DNA of 63,298 bases, taken from Acetobacter malorum (lineage in GTDB: Bacteria > Pseudomonadota > Alphaproteobacteria > Acetobacterales > Acetobacteraceae). The position numbers and the translations under genes were made by a program. The stretch spans positions 1-63,298 of the forward strand of contig NZ_JOPG01000012.1 in NCBI RefSeq assembly GCF_002153605.1, written 5' to 3'. The notes beneath the pieces were generated by a model. It was not told the origin of the DNA. It was given only the letters and a program-made list of their open reading frames with translations, and did no database searches. Within the stretch, counting starts at the first letter, position 1. Every line of letters starts with the position of its first letter. This document shows, piece by piece, positions 52,975-61,429 of this stretch.

Positions 52975-53889
52975 TTAAGATGCTCCGGAGGAAGATTCTG
53001 ATTCTAAAATAGCTTTTTGCTTTGCTGGTCTTTCATGCCGCAACATCCACAGACCAGAGCCGATAATCAATAACCCACCGACAAACATGGCTACACCGGG
53101 AACTTCTCCAAAACCCATCCAGCCGATCAGCGCTGCCCATATCAGACCGCAATAGGCAAACGGTCCAATGGCGGAAACCTGCGCGGAGGCAAATGCTTCC
53201 GTCTGCAAAACCTGTGCGATACCGGCAAATGCGCCAACGGCAACAAGGCAGAGCAGGTCCGCCCGCGTTGGCATATGCCAGACAAAAGGCAAGGCCGCTG
53301 CTGTCGCCACCGTCATTAAAATAGCCTGCCACATAGCGATAGTTGTGCTTTTTTCCGTCGCGGAAAGCTGGCGGATCTGCATGGTTGTCAGTGCTCCCAC
53401 AGCGCCTTGCGCCAGAGCAACCGCATACGCCCATGTCGGCACTGCGCCATGACTGCCGCCCAGAAGCCCCTTACCGGTTGCCACAATAACAACCCCCACA
53501 AACCCCACAGCCACCGCAACCCAACGCTGCACAGACGGGCGCTCATGCATGAGTGGAATCGACAGAAGAATAAGGAAAAGAGGCTGCGTGTAAGATAAAA
53601 CCTGCTGCTCTGCCAACGGAAGATGTGTCACAGCAACAACCGTCATGATCATGCTGATCAACCCGACAACGGAACGGATGACATGACCGCCAAAATGGTT
53701 AGTCTTCAGAACAAGGCCACCGCGCAGCGCTATCACCACGACAAATGGCAGAGAAAACAGATTTCTGAAAAAAACAATTTCAACAACGGAGAGTGTTGAA
53801 CCGGTAATTTTCTGCAAGGCGTTGAGAAGAGCCGTAAAAAGTGTCGCCAGAGCCAGCAGATACGCACCACGCGCAAGATTATGTTGCAT
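52975..53889 (-). CDS. EamA/DMT-family membrane transporter
   Basis: 304 residues from the ATG at 53889, with GAGAG seven bases upstream (a GTG two codons earlier is too close to it). Ten hydrophobic helices in two EamA repeats, for example VVEIVFFRNLFSLPFVVVIAL and SAIGPFAYCGLIWAALIGWMGFGE. Members export amino acids or metabolites. It follows pxpA by about 40 bases and may be in the same transcript. Confidence 0.85.
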   Translation of the reverse strand: MQHNLARGAYLLALATLFTALLNALQKITGSTLSVVEIVFFRNLFSLPFVVVIALRGGLVLKTNHFGGHVIRSVVGLISMIMTVVAVTHLPLAEQQVLSYTQPLFLILLSIPLMHERPSVQRWVAVAVGFVGVVIVATGKGLLGGSHGAVPTWAYAVALAQGAVGALTTMQIRQLSATEKSTTIAMWQAILMTVATAAALPFVWHMPTRADLLCLVAVGAFAGIAQVLQTEAFASAQVSAIGPFAYCGLIWAALIGWMGFGEVPGVAMFVGGLLIIGSGLWMLRHERPAKQKAILESESSSGAS

Positions 53890-53932
53890 GGTCACTCTCG
53901 GTCTGTTTCTGCCGCGTTCTTCTCAAAACCTT

Positions 53933-54691
53933 TTATCCTTCAGCCGCCGCAATTTCGCCACCCATCGCTTTAATCTGCGAAGCGATAGCCTGTGCGAGCT
54001 TGTCGGAACCCGGCGTGTCGCTATGCACAAGGATAGAGCGGGAGTGAATGGGCAGAGACTTTCCATCAATAGTGGTCACGCTTCCAGTTTCAAGAAACTG
54101 CTTTACGCGCTCCCTGACTTTATCCAGATCGTGAATGACCGCTCCATCCAGCCCACGCGGCACCAGCGCTCCATTCGCCTGATAGGCGCGATCCGCCAGG
54201 AAAAGAGAACGGACCCGCAAACCGGCTTTTCTGGCCGCCAGATCAATCGGCTGCCCTTCCATGGCCAGCATCACCAGATCAGGATCAATCTGCGCAATCA
54301 CGCGGGCAAGACGGTCAGCCAGATCCTGATCCGCATTGGCCATTGTACCAAACGCCGCATGATAGCTGACGTGGCCCACCCGTACACCATGACACGCGGC
54401 AATCCCTTTTAGCGCGCCAATCTGGTAGGCCAGCATCGCTTCCATTTCTTCGGCGCTGACAACCATGGTCCGGCGGCCAAAACCCATCCGGTCAGGCAGA
54501 CCGGGATGCGCGCCAATGCTCACACCATGCTCTTTGGCCGCCCGCACAACGCGGTCCATAATCAGATGGTCACCTGCATGAAAGCCACAGGCAATATTGG
54601 CTGATGAAATTACACGCATCAGCGCGGCATCATCCGCAATCGTCCAGCGGCCAAAGCCCTCGCCAATATCGGCATTCAAATCAATCTTCAT
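53933..54691 (-). CDS. pxpA: LamB/YcsF-family protein, divergent PxpA (5-oxoprolinase subunit A-like)
   Basis: 252 residues with the family opening (KIDLNADIGEGFG, SANIACGFHAGD, GAHPGLPDRMGFGRR). In E. coli PxpA three later motifs read HVKPHG, EVFADR and LHGD. Here they read HVSYHA (107-112), LFLADR (163-168) and VHSD (222-225), so the Lys, a Gly and a Glu are replaced. The fold and ADR are kept. It is the third gene of a pxpBCA operon with a 4-bp overlap. 5-Oxoprolinase activity is therefore not assured. Confidence 0.85.
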   Translation of the reverse strand: MKIDLNADIGEGFGRWTIADDAALMRVISSANIACGFHAGDHLIMDRVVRAAKEHGVSIGAHPGLPDRMGFGRRTMVVSAEEMEAMLAYQIGALKGIAACHGVRVGHVSYHAAFGTMANADQDLADRLARVIAQIDPDLVMLAMEGQPIDLAARKAGLRVRSLFLADRAYQANGALVPRGLDGAVIHDLDKVRERVKQFLETGSVTTIDGKSLPIHSRSILVHSDTPGSDKLAQAIASQIKAMGGEIAAAEG

Positions 54692-55695
54692 GATTTTTTA
54701 CCGGCCTGACCGGCCTCCCTACGCATAAAAGATTTTCTGTAAAGTGCCGCATTATCCTGAAGGGCCTGCAAATAGGCGTCTTCATTCCGCATAGCTTGCA
54801 AACCCTCTGCGTGGTCACAGCACTGTAGTTGCACAAAGCTGCCAATACGCGCCTGTGCCAGACGCCATAAATCCGCTTCGATCACCGTAGCAATGCGCGG
54901 ATAACCGCCCGCCGTGTTGGCATCTGCCATCTGTACAATCGGCTCACCAGCGGGGGGAACCTGAATAATACCGGGAATAACACCGTATGAACGCAACTCA
55001 ACAGGGTGCGTCAGCTTCAAAGCCCCCCCTTTCAGACGGTAGCCCAGGCGGTTGCTTTGCGCTGTAATCTGCCAGGAGGCAGACCAGAAATGAGTGCGCG
55101 CTTCTTCCGTGAACAGACAATAGTCCGTTGCGGGAATTGCCCGCAGGGTCAAGGTCTTTTCTTTTTCTTCTGCCTCAGCTGCGGGCAATGCGCGCAAGGG
55201 AGGGACAGCCCCGAAGCCATCCGGCACACAACCGCCAAGGCCTGCAAGCTGATCGTCTACCTGCAACGGTCGCCCGAGATATCCACCAAAGCCCCCACGT
55301 AACTGCGTGCTGCGGGAGCCGAGCACAACCGGCACGTCAATCCCGCCACACACACATACATACATCCGCGCCCCGACAGAAGGACGGTCGAGCGTCAAAG
55401 CATCACCAGCCTGCGCCGTGGCAACAGACCATGGCTGGATCACCCGTTCCCCAAGAGTGATCGTGCCTTCCCCGCCCGTCACGACAAAGCTGACAGCCTT
55501 GTCGAACCGAACCTTAAAAGGAAAGGTCTGCACTTCAATACAGGCAGCCTCCGGCGCATTGCCCAGCAAACTATTCGCGCAACGCAGCGCCAGAGGGTCC
55601 ATCACGCCAGACGTGCTCACACCCAGATGCCGATACCCAAAGCGGCCCGCATCCTGCACGCTGTTCAGCACGCCAGTTTCAAGAACTGTAATCAC
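54688..55695 (-). CDS. pxpC: PxpC-like biotin-dependent carboxyltransferase-family protein (KipA)
   Basis: 335 residues of the KipA/PxpC family, homologous to the carboxyltransferase part of urea carboxylase. Conserved segments include LNSVQDAGRFGYRHLGVSTSG, CIEVQTFPF, YRLKGGALKLTHPVELRS, and GIIQVPPAGEPIVQMADANTAGGYP. It pairs with PxpB to form one active unit. It overlaps both neighbours by 4 bp. The divergent accB/accC pair could supply carboxybiotin, which canonical PxpABC (ATP-dependent, biotin-free) does not need. Confidence 0.87.
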   Translation of the reverse strand: MITVLETGVLNSVQDAGRFGYRHLGVSTSGVMDPLALRCANSLLGNAPEAACIEVQTFPFKVRFDKAVSFVVTGGEGTITLGERVIQPWSVATAQAGDALTLDRPSVGARMYVCVCGGIDVPVVLGSRSTQLRGGFGGYLGRPLQVDDQLAGLGGCVPDGFGAVPPLRALPAAEAEEKEKTLTLRAIPATDYCLFTEEARTHFWSASWQITAQSNRLGYRLKGGALKLTHPVELRSYGVIPGIIQVPPAGEPIVQMADANTAGGYPRIATVIEADLWRLAQARIGSFVQLQCCDHAEGLQAMRNEDAYLQALQDNAALYRKSFMRREAGQAGKKS

Positions 55696-56393
55696 ACTTC
55701 GATACTTTCGGCATAAAAGCGAATCTGGTCACCCACCTCAAACAACGCAGGCGGCTCGCGGTCCGGGTCGAACATCACAAGGTCGCTAAAACCGATGGAA
55801 TTCCAGCCATTCGGGCCTGTCAGCGCAGAAATCCCGGCTTGCGGCCCACCAATTGTGACTGTACCAGCCAGCATTTTTAAGGAGGGAACAGATTTTCGCG
55901 GAGTTTCCAGCCGCGGGTCCAGCCCATGCAGATAGCCAAACCCCGGCACGCTCCCAAGCGCACACACTGTATAAAGAGGGGCCTGATGCAGCGTGATAAC
56001 CTCTTGAGGCGACAGGCCGCAATGTTCAGCAACGCGCGGCAGGTCAGATCCAAGCTCACCGCCATAGCGCACAGCTACTTCAAACAGTCGGCCTTTGATG
56101 TGCTTCTCCGGCAGCGTCTCCCATGCCTTACGCAACCAGTGCGCTACTGTCTCCGGATTTTCGGGCGAGATGGAGAAAATCAGCATCAGGTTGGTCACAC
56201 CCGGCATGACTTCCGCAATATCCGGGCGTTCGGAACAGGCATCCATCAATGCCCAGATCCGCCGCTGGCAGGCCAGCGTAAACGCACCGGGCGCTTCAAA
56301 CAGCATGGCCCGCGTGCCAATCATGCTGATGGCAGGTTCATTCGCTGAACCACCAGACTGATCTGTCTTCAGCGCGCTCATGGTTTCAGTCAT
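55692..56393 (-). CDS. pxpB: PxpB-like protein (KipI / allophanate hydrolase subunit 1 family)
   Basis: 233 residues. The family core PGFGYLHGLDPRLETPRKSVP and GTVTIGGPQAGISA is present. The usual SPGGW.LIGRT near the C-terminus is GPNGWNSIGFS here, so the Arg is lost. It forms the PxpBC complex with the next gene. First gene of the operon; M1 at 56393 and M5 at 56381 are both possible, neither with a clear ribosome site. Confidence 0.85.
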   Translation of the reverse strand: MTETMSALKTDQSGGSANEPAISMIGTRAMLFEAPGAFTLACQRRIWALMDACSERPDIAEVMPGVTNLMLIFSISPENPETVAHWLRKAWETLPEKHIKGRLFEVAVRYGGELGSDLPRVAEHCGLSPQEVITLHQAPLYTVCALGSVPGFGYLHGLDPRLETPRKSVPSLKMLAGTVTIGGPQAGISALTGPNGWNSIGFSDLVMFDPDREPPALFEVGDQIRFYAESIEV

Positions 56394-56691
56394 GCGCGGA
56401 GGAACAATACTGTAAGATGGCAGCCACCAAATAACATCCTGTGCGGTGTTCTATATTGCGTCCGTAACGATACGGTCAGACAGCGAAACCCCGCCAACAT
56501 TATCTGCCTGTGATGATATACAATAATCTTATGACCACGATACCACGCGGAGACATTGGATAATCTTATGACGCAAGACTGAACTGATCTTGGTCAATGG
56601 AATATTCCGTCTCTAAAGTGAAATGACTTATTGAAGTCTGGCCTGCGCCGCAGGGCAGTTCCGGTTCATAGATATCAGGATATTTCATATC
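56394..56691. promoter_or_regulatory. Divergent promoter region with 13-bp direct repeats
   Basis: The 298 bases between the pxp-like operon and the SDR-accBC operon hold two exact copies of ATAATCTTATGAC (56523-56535 and 56560-56572), 37 bases apart, and a dyad CCGTA (56462-56466) / TACGG (56471-56475). The repeats are candidate binding sites for a regulator of one or both operons. Confidence 0.45.
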
Positions 56692-57444
56692 ATGACGACA
56701 CAGCCTTACAGCACAGCACTTGTTACCGGCGCCTCCTCTGGCATTGGTGCCGCGACCGTCCGCCGCCTGCGGGAACTGGGGCTGGAAGTGCATGCCGTTG
56801 CCCGTGACAAGGAACGCCTGGACAAGCTGGCCGCAGAAACCGGCTGCATTGTGCACGCTGCCAGCGTGGCCGATCTGGACGCCATGGGCGCAATCTTCAA
56901 AGAACATGAGATTGATATTCTCATCAACAATGCCGGCCAGTCCCGCACGGGCAACATCACCAACACGACGGAAGAAGATATTGACGGGCTGGTGGACATC
57001 AACCTGCGTGCCGTCCTGCAACTGACCCGTCTGGCTCTGCCGGGTATGATTGCGCGTGACCGCGGCCATATCGTTAACATCACCTCCATTGCTGGCCATT
57101 ATGCGTTTGCGGGCGGCAACACGGTGTATCACGCAACCAAGGCGGGCGTACATTCTCTCTCTCAGCAGCTGCGGTGTGACCTGTTCGGCAAAAACATCCG
57201 CGTGACGGAAGTCTCTCCGGCCCGCGTGCAGACGGAAGTCTTTGGCCGTCTGATTGGCAATATGGAAGAAGCTCAGCGCCGCTTCTTTGATGAATACGAC
57301 TCTCTTCTTCCGGAAGACCTTGCCAATTCCATTGCTTTTGCCATTTCTGCGCCGCAGCGCATGAATGTCAGCTTCATGGAAGTGCTGCCCACCATGCAGG
57401 TTGTCGGTGGCCTGAACTTTGCAAAGAAAACGGCTAAATCCTGA
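56692..57444 (+). CDS. SDR-family oxidoreductase (YdfG-like)
   Basis: 250 residues of a classical short-chain dehydrogenase. Cofactor motif TGASSGIGAATVRRL near the N-terminus, NNAG near residue 82, and active-site Ser-Tyr-Lys with YHATKAG (VYHATKAGVHSL). The sequence resembles NADP-dependent 3-hydroxy-acid dehydrogenases. First gene of the operon with accB five bases downstream, so it likely acts on the substrate or product of the carboxylase-like complex. Confidence 0.88.
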   Translation: MTTQPYSTALVTGASSGIGAATVRRLRELGLEVHAVARDKERLDKLAAETGCIVHAASVADLDAMGAIFKEHEIDILINNAGQSRTGNITNTTEEDIDGLVDINLRAVLQLTRLALPGMIARDRGHIVNITSIAGHYAFAGGNTVYHATKAGVHSLSQQLRCDLFGKNIRVTEVSPARVQTEVFGRLIGNMEEAQRRFFDEYDSLLPEDLANSIAFAISAPQRMNVSFMEVLPTMQVVGGLNFAKKTAKS

Positions 57445-57449
57445 CAGCC

Positions 57450-57908
57450 ATGGACACTCAAGCTCTCAAAGCGCTGATAGACCTGTTTGGCCGTGCTCCG
57501 CTCCGTGAGCTTGAGATTTCGGAAGGCGGCCAGACTCTTAAAATCACGCGCTCTGAGCAGGGCGCCGCACACGCAGCCCCTGCTCCCGCCCGTCCTTTGG
57601 CACCCGCTGCGCCAGCAGAACCCTCTGCCGGCCCGGCTACATCCGCTCCGGCCTCTGCGGCCCCGTCTCAGGCAGAGCGTGTGGTCACCGCCCCCATGTA
57701 TGGCACCCTCCATCTGTCTCCCTCCCCGGATGCACCGCCTTTTGTAGCAGTGGGAGACACTGTGAGCGTCGGACAGCAGATAGGTCTGATAGAAGCCATG
57801 AAAGTTTTCACCCCGGTCAAAACCGAAGTTTCTGGCCGTGTTGAGGCCATTCTGGTGACTGATGGCAGTGAGGTTGAGGCCGATCAGCCTCTGATGCATC
57901 TGTCATGA
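57450..57908 (+). CDS. accB: Biotin carboxyl carrier protein (AccB-like)
   Basis: 152 residues: a short N-terminal helix-strand domain, an Ala/Pro linker (residues 40-75) and a biotinyl domain with EAMKVF, biotinylated Lys118. The thumb segment (PSPDAPPFVAVGDTV) marks the AccB type. It is carboxylated by the AccC protein encoded next, with a 4-bp overlap. Whether this is the housekeeping acetyl-CoA carboxylase carrier or a dedicated carrier for the neighbouring KipA-type transferase is open; the context favours the latter. Confidence 0.9.
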   Translation: MDTQALKALIDLFGRAPLRELEISEGGQTLKITRSEQGAAHAAPAPARPLAPAAPAEPSAGPATSAPASAAPSQAERVVTAPMYGTLHLSPSPDAPPFVAVGDTVSVGQQIGLIEAMKVFTPVKTEVSGRVEAILVTDGSEVEADQPLMHLS

Positions 57909-59272
57909 GCGCGCCCCACTCTTTCGGCCGTGTCCTGATTGCCAACCGGGGTGAGATCGCCCTGCGCATTCAACGCGCCTGCCGCCAGCTCGGACTGGAA
58001 ACAGTTGCCGTCTATTCCGAAGCCGATGCCCAGAGCCGCCACGTTCTGGAAGCCGATGTTGCTCTATGCATTGGACCGGCGTCCGCAGCTCGCAGCTATC
58101 TGGATGCCGATGCCATTATTCTGGCCGCCAAGGTCACGGGGGCGACGGCAATTCATCCCGGATATGGCTTTTTGTCGGAAAATGCCGATTTTGCGGAAGC
58201 CGTTGAAAAAGCCGGCATAACCTTTATCGGCCCGACACCTGAGTCTATCCGCCTGATGGGCGACAAGATTACCGCCAAGCAGACCATGCAGGCGTCCGGC
58301 GTCCCCTGTGTTCCCGGTTCGGACGGCCCCTTGCCAGAGAACGAGCAGGCTATTCTGGATCTGGCCAATGCGGTTGGCTTCCCGGTGATTGTCAAAGCCT
58401 CTGGCGGTGGGGGTGGTCGCGGGATGCGGGTTGTGTGGTCAGCCGATGAGCTGATCAAGGCTGTCGCCCTGACCCGCAAGGAAGCACAACAGGCCTTCGG
58501 AAATCCGACCCTGTATCTGGAACGCTTCATGCAGAAGCCCAGACATATTGAAATTCAGGTGCTGTGCGACACTCATGGTAAGGCACTCTGGCTGGGGGCA
58601 CGAGACTGCTCCCTCCAGCGACGTCACCAGAAAGTGCTGGAAGAAGCCCCACCGCCCGGCATTCCGGCCGAACTGATTGCAGAAATCGGGGCCAGCTGCG
58701 CTCAGGCCTGTCGCAATATTGGCTATCGCGGCGCTGGCACGTTTGAGTTCCTGTATGAAGACGGCATTTTTGCCTTCATTGAGATGAATACGCGCCTGCA
58801 GGTAGAACATCCGGTTACGGAAGAAACCACCGGTATTGATATTGTCTGTGCACAAATTGAAATTGCGCAAGGCAAACCGCTGGATGTTGAGCAAAGTGCG
58901 ATTCACACGGCGGGTCACGCCATTGAATGCCGGATTAACGCGGAAGACCCGTTCTCCTTTGCACCATCCCCAGGTCGGGTCAGCAGGTGGGATGTACCCG
59001 GTGGAGCCGGCATCCGTCTGGATACGCATATTGTAGCCGGGAGCGTTGTGCAGCCGTATTATGACTCTCTGATTGCCAAAGTCATTGCACGGGGCGCGAC
59101 GCGTGACGAGGCTATTCGCCGCCTTAAAGTGGCACTTGCCGAACTACAGGTTGAAACCATTTCGACCAACATTCCGCTCCATCAGGCACTTCTGTGTGAC
59201 CCCGGATTTGTGGACGGTGGGGTGGACATTCACCATCTGGAGCATTGGCTGGAAAAAAGGGAACAATCCTGA
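57905..59272 (+). CDS. accC: Biotin carboxylase (AccC-like)
   Basis: 455 residues, the usual length for AccC. The ATP-grasp glycine loop KASGGGGGRGMRVV, the EEAPPPGIP region and EMNTRLQVEHPVTEE are all intact, as is the N-terminal VLIANRGEIALRIQRAC. It carboxylates biotin on the AccB carrier with bicarbonate and ATP. It overlaps accB by 4 bp and the next carrier-like gene by one base. Confidence 0.93.
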   Translation: MSAPHSFGRVLIANRGEIALRIQRACRQLGLETVAVYSEADAQSRHVLEADVALCIGPASAARSYLDADAIILAAKVTGATAIHPGYGFLSENADFAEAVEKAGITFIGPTPESIRLMGDKITAKQTMQASGVPCVPGSDGPLPENEQAILDLANAVGFPVIVKASGGGGGRGMRVVWSADELIKAVALTRKEAQQAFGNPTLYLERFMQKPRHIEIQVLCDTHGKALWLGARDCSLQRRHQKVLEEAPPPGIPAELIAEIGASCAQACRNIGYRGAGTFEFLYEDGIFAFIEMNTRLQVEHPVTEETTGIDIVCAQIEIAQGKPLDVEQSAIHTAGHAIECRINAEDPFSFAPSPGRVSRWDVPGGAGIRLDTHIVAGSVVQPYYDSLIAKVIARGATRDEAIRRLKVALAELQVETISTNIPLHQALLCDPGFVDGGVDIHHLEHWLEKREQS

Positions 59273-59739
59273 TGAGCATGCCTTTATCCGTCCCCGATTT
59301 TGAAACCCTTCCAAATTCAGAAGATGTTGTGCAAATCAGCCAATGGCTCAGGGAGGCTGGTCTGAGCAGCCTTGAACTGTCTAATGCCCATGGCACGCGT
59401 CTGCGCATTAGCGTTGGTGACTACGAGTCCGCGCCTGCTCATACGGCTCCCCTTTCTGATGCCCCGGCTTTTGCACACCCTGAAAAAGCACCATCTACTG
59501 ACATCCCAGTGAAAGCACCCTATTTTGGAAATGTACTGCTGTGCAATCCCGTTACAAAGAAAGAGTTTGCGCCAGAAGGAAGTTCTGTGAAAGCAGAAGA
59601 TACCGTTGCCATGCTGCAAATTGGAGAACTGACCGTTCCCATTACAGCCCCACAAAATGGCACTGTGGCACATTTTGTCGCAAAAGAAGGTGATCTGATT
59701 GGTTATGGGCAGACGGTTCTGACTCTTCTGCCAGCCTGA
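59272..59739 (+). CDS. Biotin-carrier-like protein lacking the biotinylation lysine
   Basis: 155 residues with the AccB layout: N-terminal helix-strand (DVVQISQWLREAGLSSLEL), linker, then a carrier-like barrel ending ITAPQNGTVAHFVAKEGDLIGYGQTVLTL. At the place where carriers have EAMKM this one has QIGELT (residues 116-121), so the Lys is Glu and the Met residues are gone. It cannot be biotinylated at that site. It is coupled to accC by TGATG and ends the operon before a bidirectional terminator. Perhaps it is a structural or regulatory subunit. Confidence 0.82.
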   Translation: MSMPLSVPDFETLPNSEDVVQISQWLREAGLSSLELSNAHGTRLRISVGDYESAPAHTAPLSDAPAFAHPEKAPSTDIPVKAPYFGNVLLCNPVTKKEFAPEGSSVKAEDTVAMLQIGELTVPITAPQNGTVAHFVAKEGDLIGYGQTVLTLLPA

Positions 59740-59771
59740 TTACGGACTACTTTTTACAAAATATCCAAAAG

Positions 59772-59801
59772 AAAACCCCGCCTGTTCAGGGCGGGGTTTT
59801 T
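59772..59801. terminator. Bidirectional rho-independent terminator
   Basis: AAAACCCCGCC (59772-59782) and GGCGGGGTTTT (59790-59800) form a perfect 11-bp stem with A-run and T-run on either side, between the convergent carrier-like and aminotransferase genes. Confidence 0.88.
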
Positions 59802-59807
59802 CATTAT

Positions 59808-59833
59808 CCGGCAAACCTTTCAAAGTTTGCCGG
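59808..59833. terminator. Second hairpin between convergent genes
   Basis: CCGGCAAAC (59808-59816) and GTTTGCCGG (59825-59833) form a perfect 9-bp stem next to the stronger terminator. It lacks a T-run and is probably accessory. Confidence 0.5.
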
Positions 59834-59847
59834 GCCATGTCTTGTTT

Positions 59848-61050
59848 TTACTTCAGGCCTGCAACAAATCTGGCAATTCGTTCACAGCCTTCACGCAGTG
59901 TTTCAACATCTGTCGCATAGGAAACACGGAAAAACGGGCTCATGCCGTAGGCTGTTCCCTGCACGGTAGCAACCTGCTGCTCTTCCAGAAGTCCCATTAC
60001 AAAATCCGTGTCTGTGGCGATGCTTTTTCCGCCAGAAGAAACCTTGTTCATGCAGGCGCTGATATCTGCGTAAACGTAAAAGGCACCCTGCGGCTTATGG
60101 CAGCGAATGCCTGGAATAGCATTTAGCAGACCAACAACGAGATCACGACGCGTCTGATACTCCTGCGCGCGATCTTTCAGGAAATCCTGCGGGCCTTCCA
60201 GAGCGGCTACAGCGGCGGCCTGAGCCAGTGTATTAATCCCGCTGGTGGACTGGCCCTGCATGTTGTTCATGGCGGCAATCAGCTTTTTAGGTCCACCACC
60301 ATATCCAACGCGCCAGCCCGTCATGGCGTAGGCTTTGGAGACACCATTAACTGTCAGAACGCGGTCTTTCAGCCGTGGCTCCACCTGTGCAATCGTGCAG
60401 AATTCAAAGCCGTCATAAACCAGATGTTCATAGATATCATCGGTCATAATCCAGACATTGGGGTGCTTAAGCAGCACAGCCGCAATCGCTTCCATATCTG
60501 CACGCGGGCAGCAGGTGCCGGACGGATTGTTGGGGAAGTTCAGAATCACCCATTTGGTGCGCTCTGTAATGGCGGCATCTAGGTCTTCCGCAATAAGACG
60601 AAAGCCGTTTTCTTCCTTACACGGAACCTGAACGACACTTGCGCCAGCCAGACGCGCCTGATCCGCGTAGCTAATCCAGTACGGGGTGGGCAGCACAACT
60701 TCATCACCTGAATTACAGGTTGCCATAATCGCATCGAAAATGATCTGCTTGCCGCCATTGGCAATCAAGATTTCATCCAGCGCGTAATCCAGATTATTTT
60801 CCCGCAGGAACTTATTACGAACGGCCTTCTTGAGCGCCGGCTTTCCGGCCTGAGGTGGATATTTGGTATCCCCTGCGCGTGCAGCCTCAACAGCAGCTTC
60901 CACAACGTGCGGCGGGGTCGGAAAATCCGGCTCACCAGAGGAGAGGCTGATAACCCGAAGACCTTCGGCCTTCAGCGCCGTTGCTTTATCCGTCATTGCT
61001 GCCGAAGCAGAAATGGAAATTCCGTTCAGTCGATCCGCTAAGCCAGGCAT
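59848..61050 (-). CDS. aspC: Class I aminotransferase (aspartate aminotransferase-like)
   Basis: 400 residues from the ATG at 61050 (GGAG eight bases upstream); the frame runs further up to 61242 but without homology. PLP-enzyme motifs: SLSSGEPDFPTPPHV, NFPNNPSGTCC, SDDIYEHLVYDG-like MTDDIYEHLVYDG, and the Schiff-base Lys in VNGVSKAYAMTGWRVGY. This is the alphaproteobacterial subgroup-Igamma AspAT type, moving amino groups between aspartate and 2-oxoglutarate. It is divergent from a LysR gene. Confidence 0.92.
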   Translation of the reverse strand: MPGLADRLNGISISASAAMTDKATALKAEGLRVISLSSGEPDFPTPPHVVEAAVEAARAGDTKYPPQAGKPALKKAVRNKFLRENNLDYALDEILIANGGKQIIFDAIMATCNSGDEVVLPTPYWISYADQARLAGASVVQVPCKEENGFRLIAEDLDAAITERTKWVILNFPNNPSGTCCPRADMEAIAAVLLKHPNVWIMTDDIYEHLVYDGFEFCTIAQVEPRLKDRVLTVNGVSKAYAMTGWRVGYGGGPKKLIAAMNNMQGQSTSGINTLAQAAAVAALEGPQDFLKDRAQEYQTRRDLVVGLLNAIPGIRCHKPQGAFYVYADISACMNKVSSGGKSIATDTDFVMGLLEEQQVATVQGTAYGMSPFFRVSYATDVETLREGCERIARFVAGLK

Positions 61051-61429
61051 CACACACGCACTCCGAAAGCTTCGCTCCGGAAATCCCAAGAGAGAAGTCA
61101 GTGAATTATCGATATGAAATGAATTTATGCCCAACGCCCATGCTGGAGATAGCATTGAAAAACATCTATCCCCATACAAGAATTCTATGACACGAAATAA
61201 CATGTATTTGTCTATAAATTGCGGACTGAAGAAAACTCCCAATGTGTGTTTTGTAAAAAATAATGTCTGATTTTTGGTTTTTATTGTGCGTATTTTATTT
61301 ATATAAATAAAGTCATTACAATATCTATTCTATTAAACCTAATTTCCAGAACAACAACTTTGTATTTATTGACGGACATTCACAAATTCGTTAGAAATCA
61401 GGTTAAATACGGCGCATGGAGAAAGCAAC
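61051..61429. other. AT-rich divergent promoter region with 18-bp palindrome
   Basis: About 380 bases, distinctly AT-rich, between the aminotransferase and lysR genes. TTTATTTAT (61294-61302) followed by ATAAATAAA (61303-61311) is a perfect palindrome with no spacer. It may be a regulator site or simply a UP-like AT element. No gene is seen. Confidence 0.45.
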
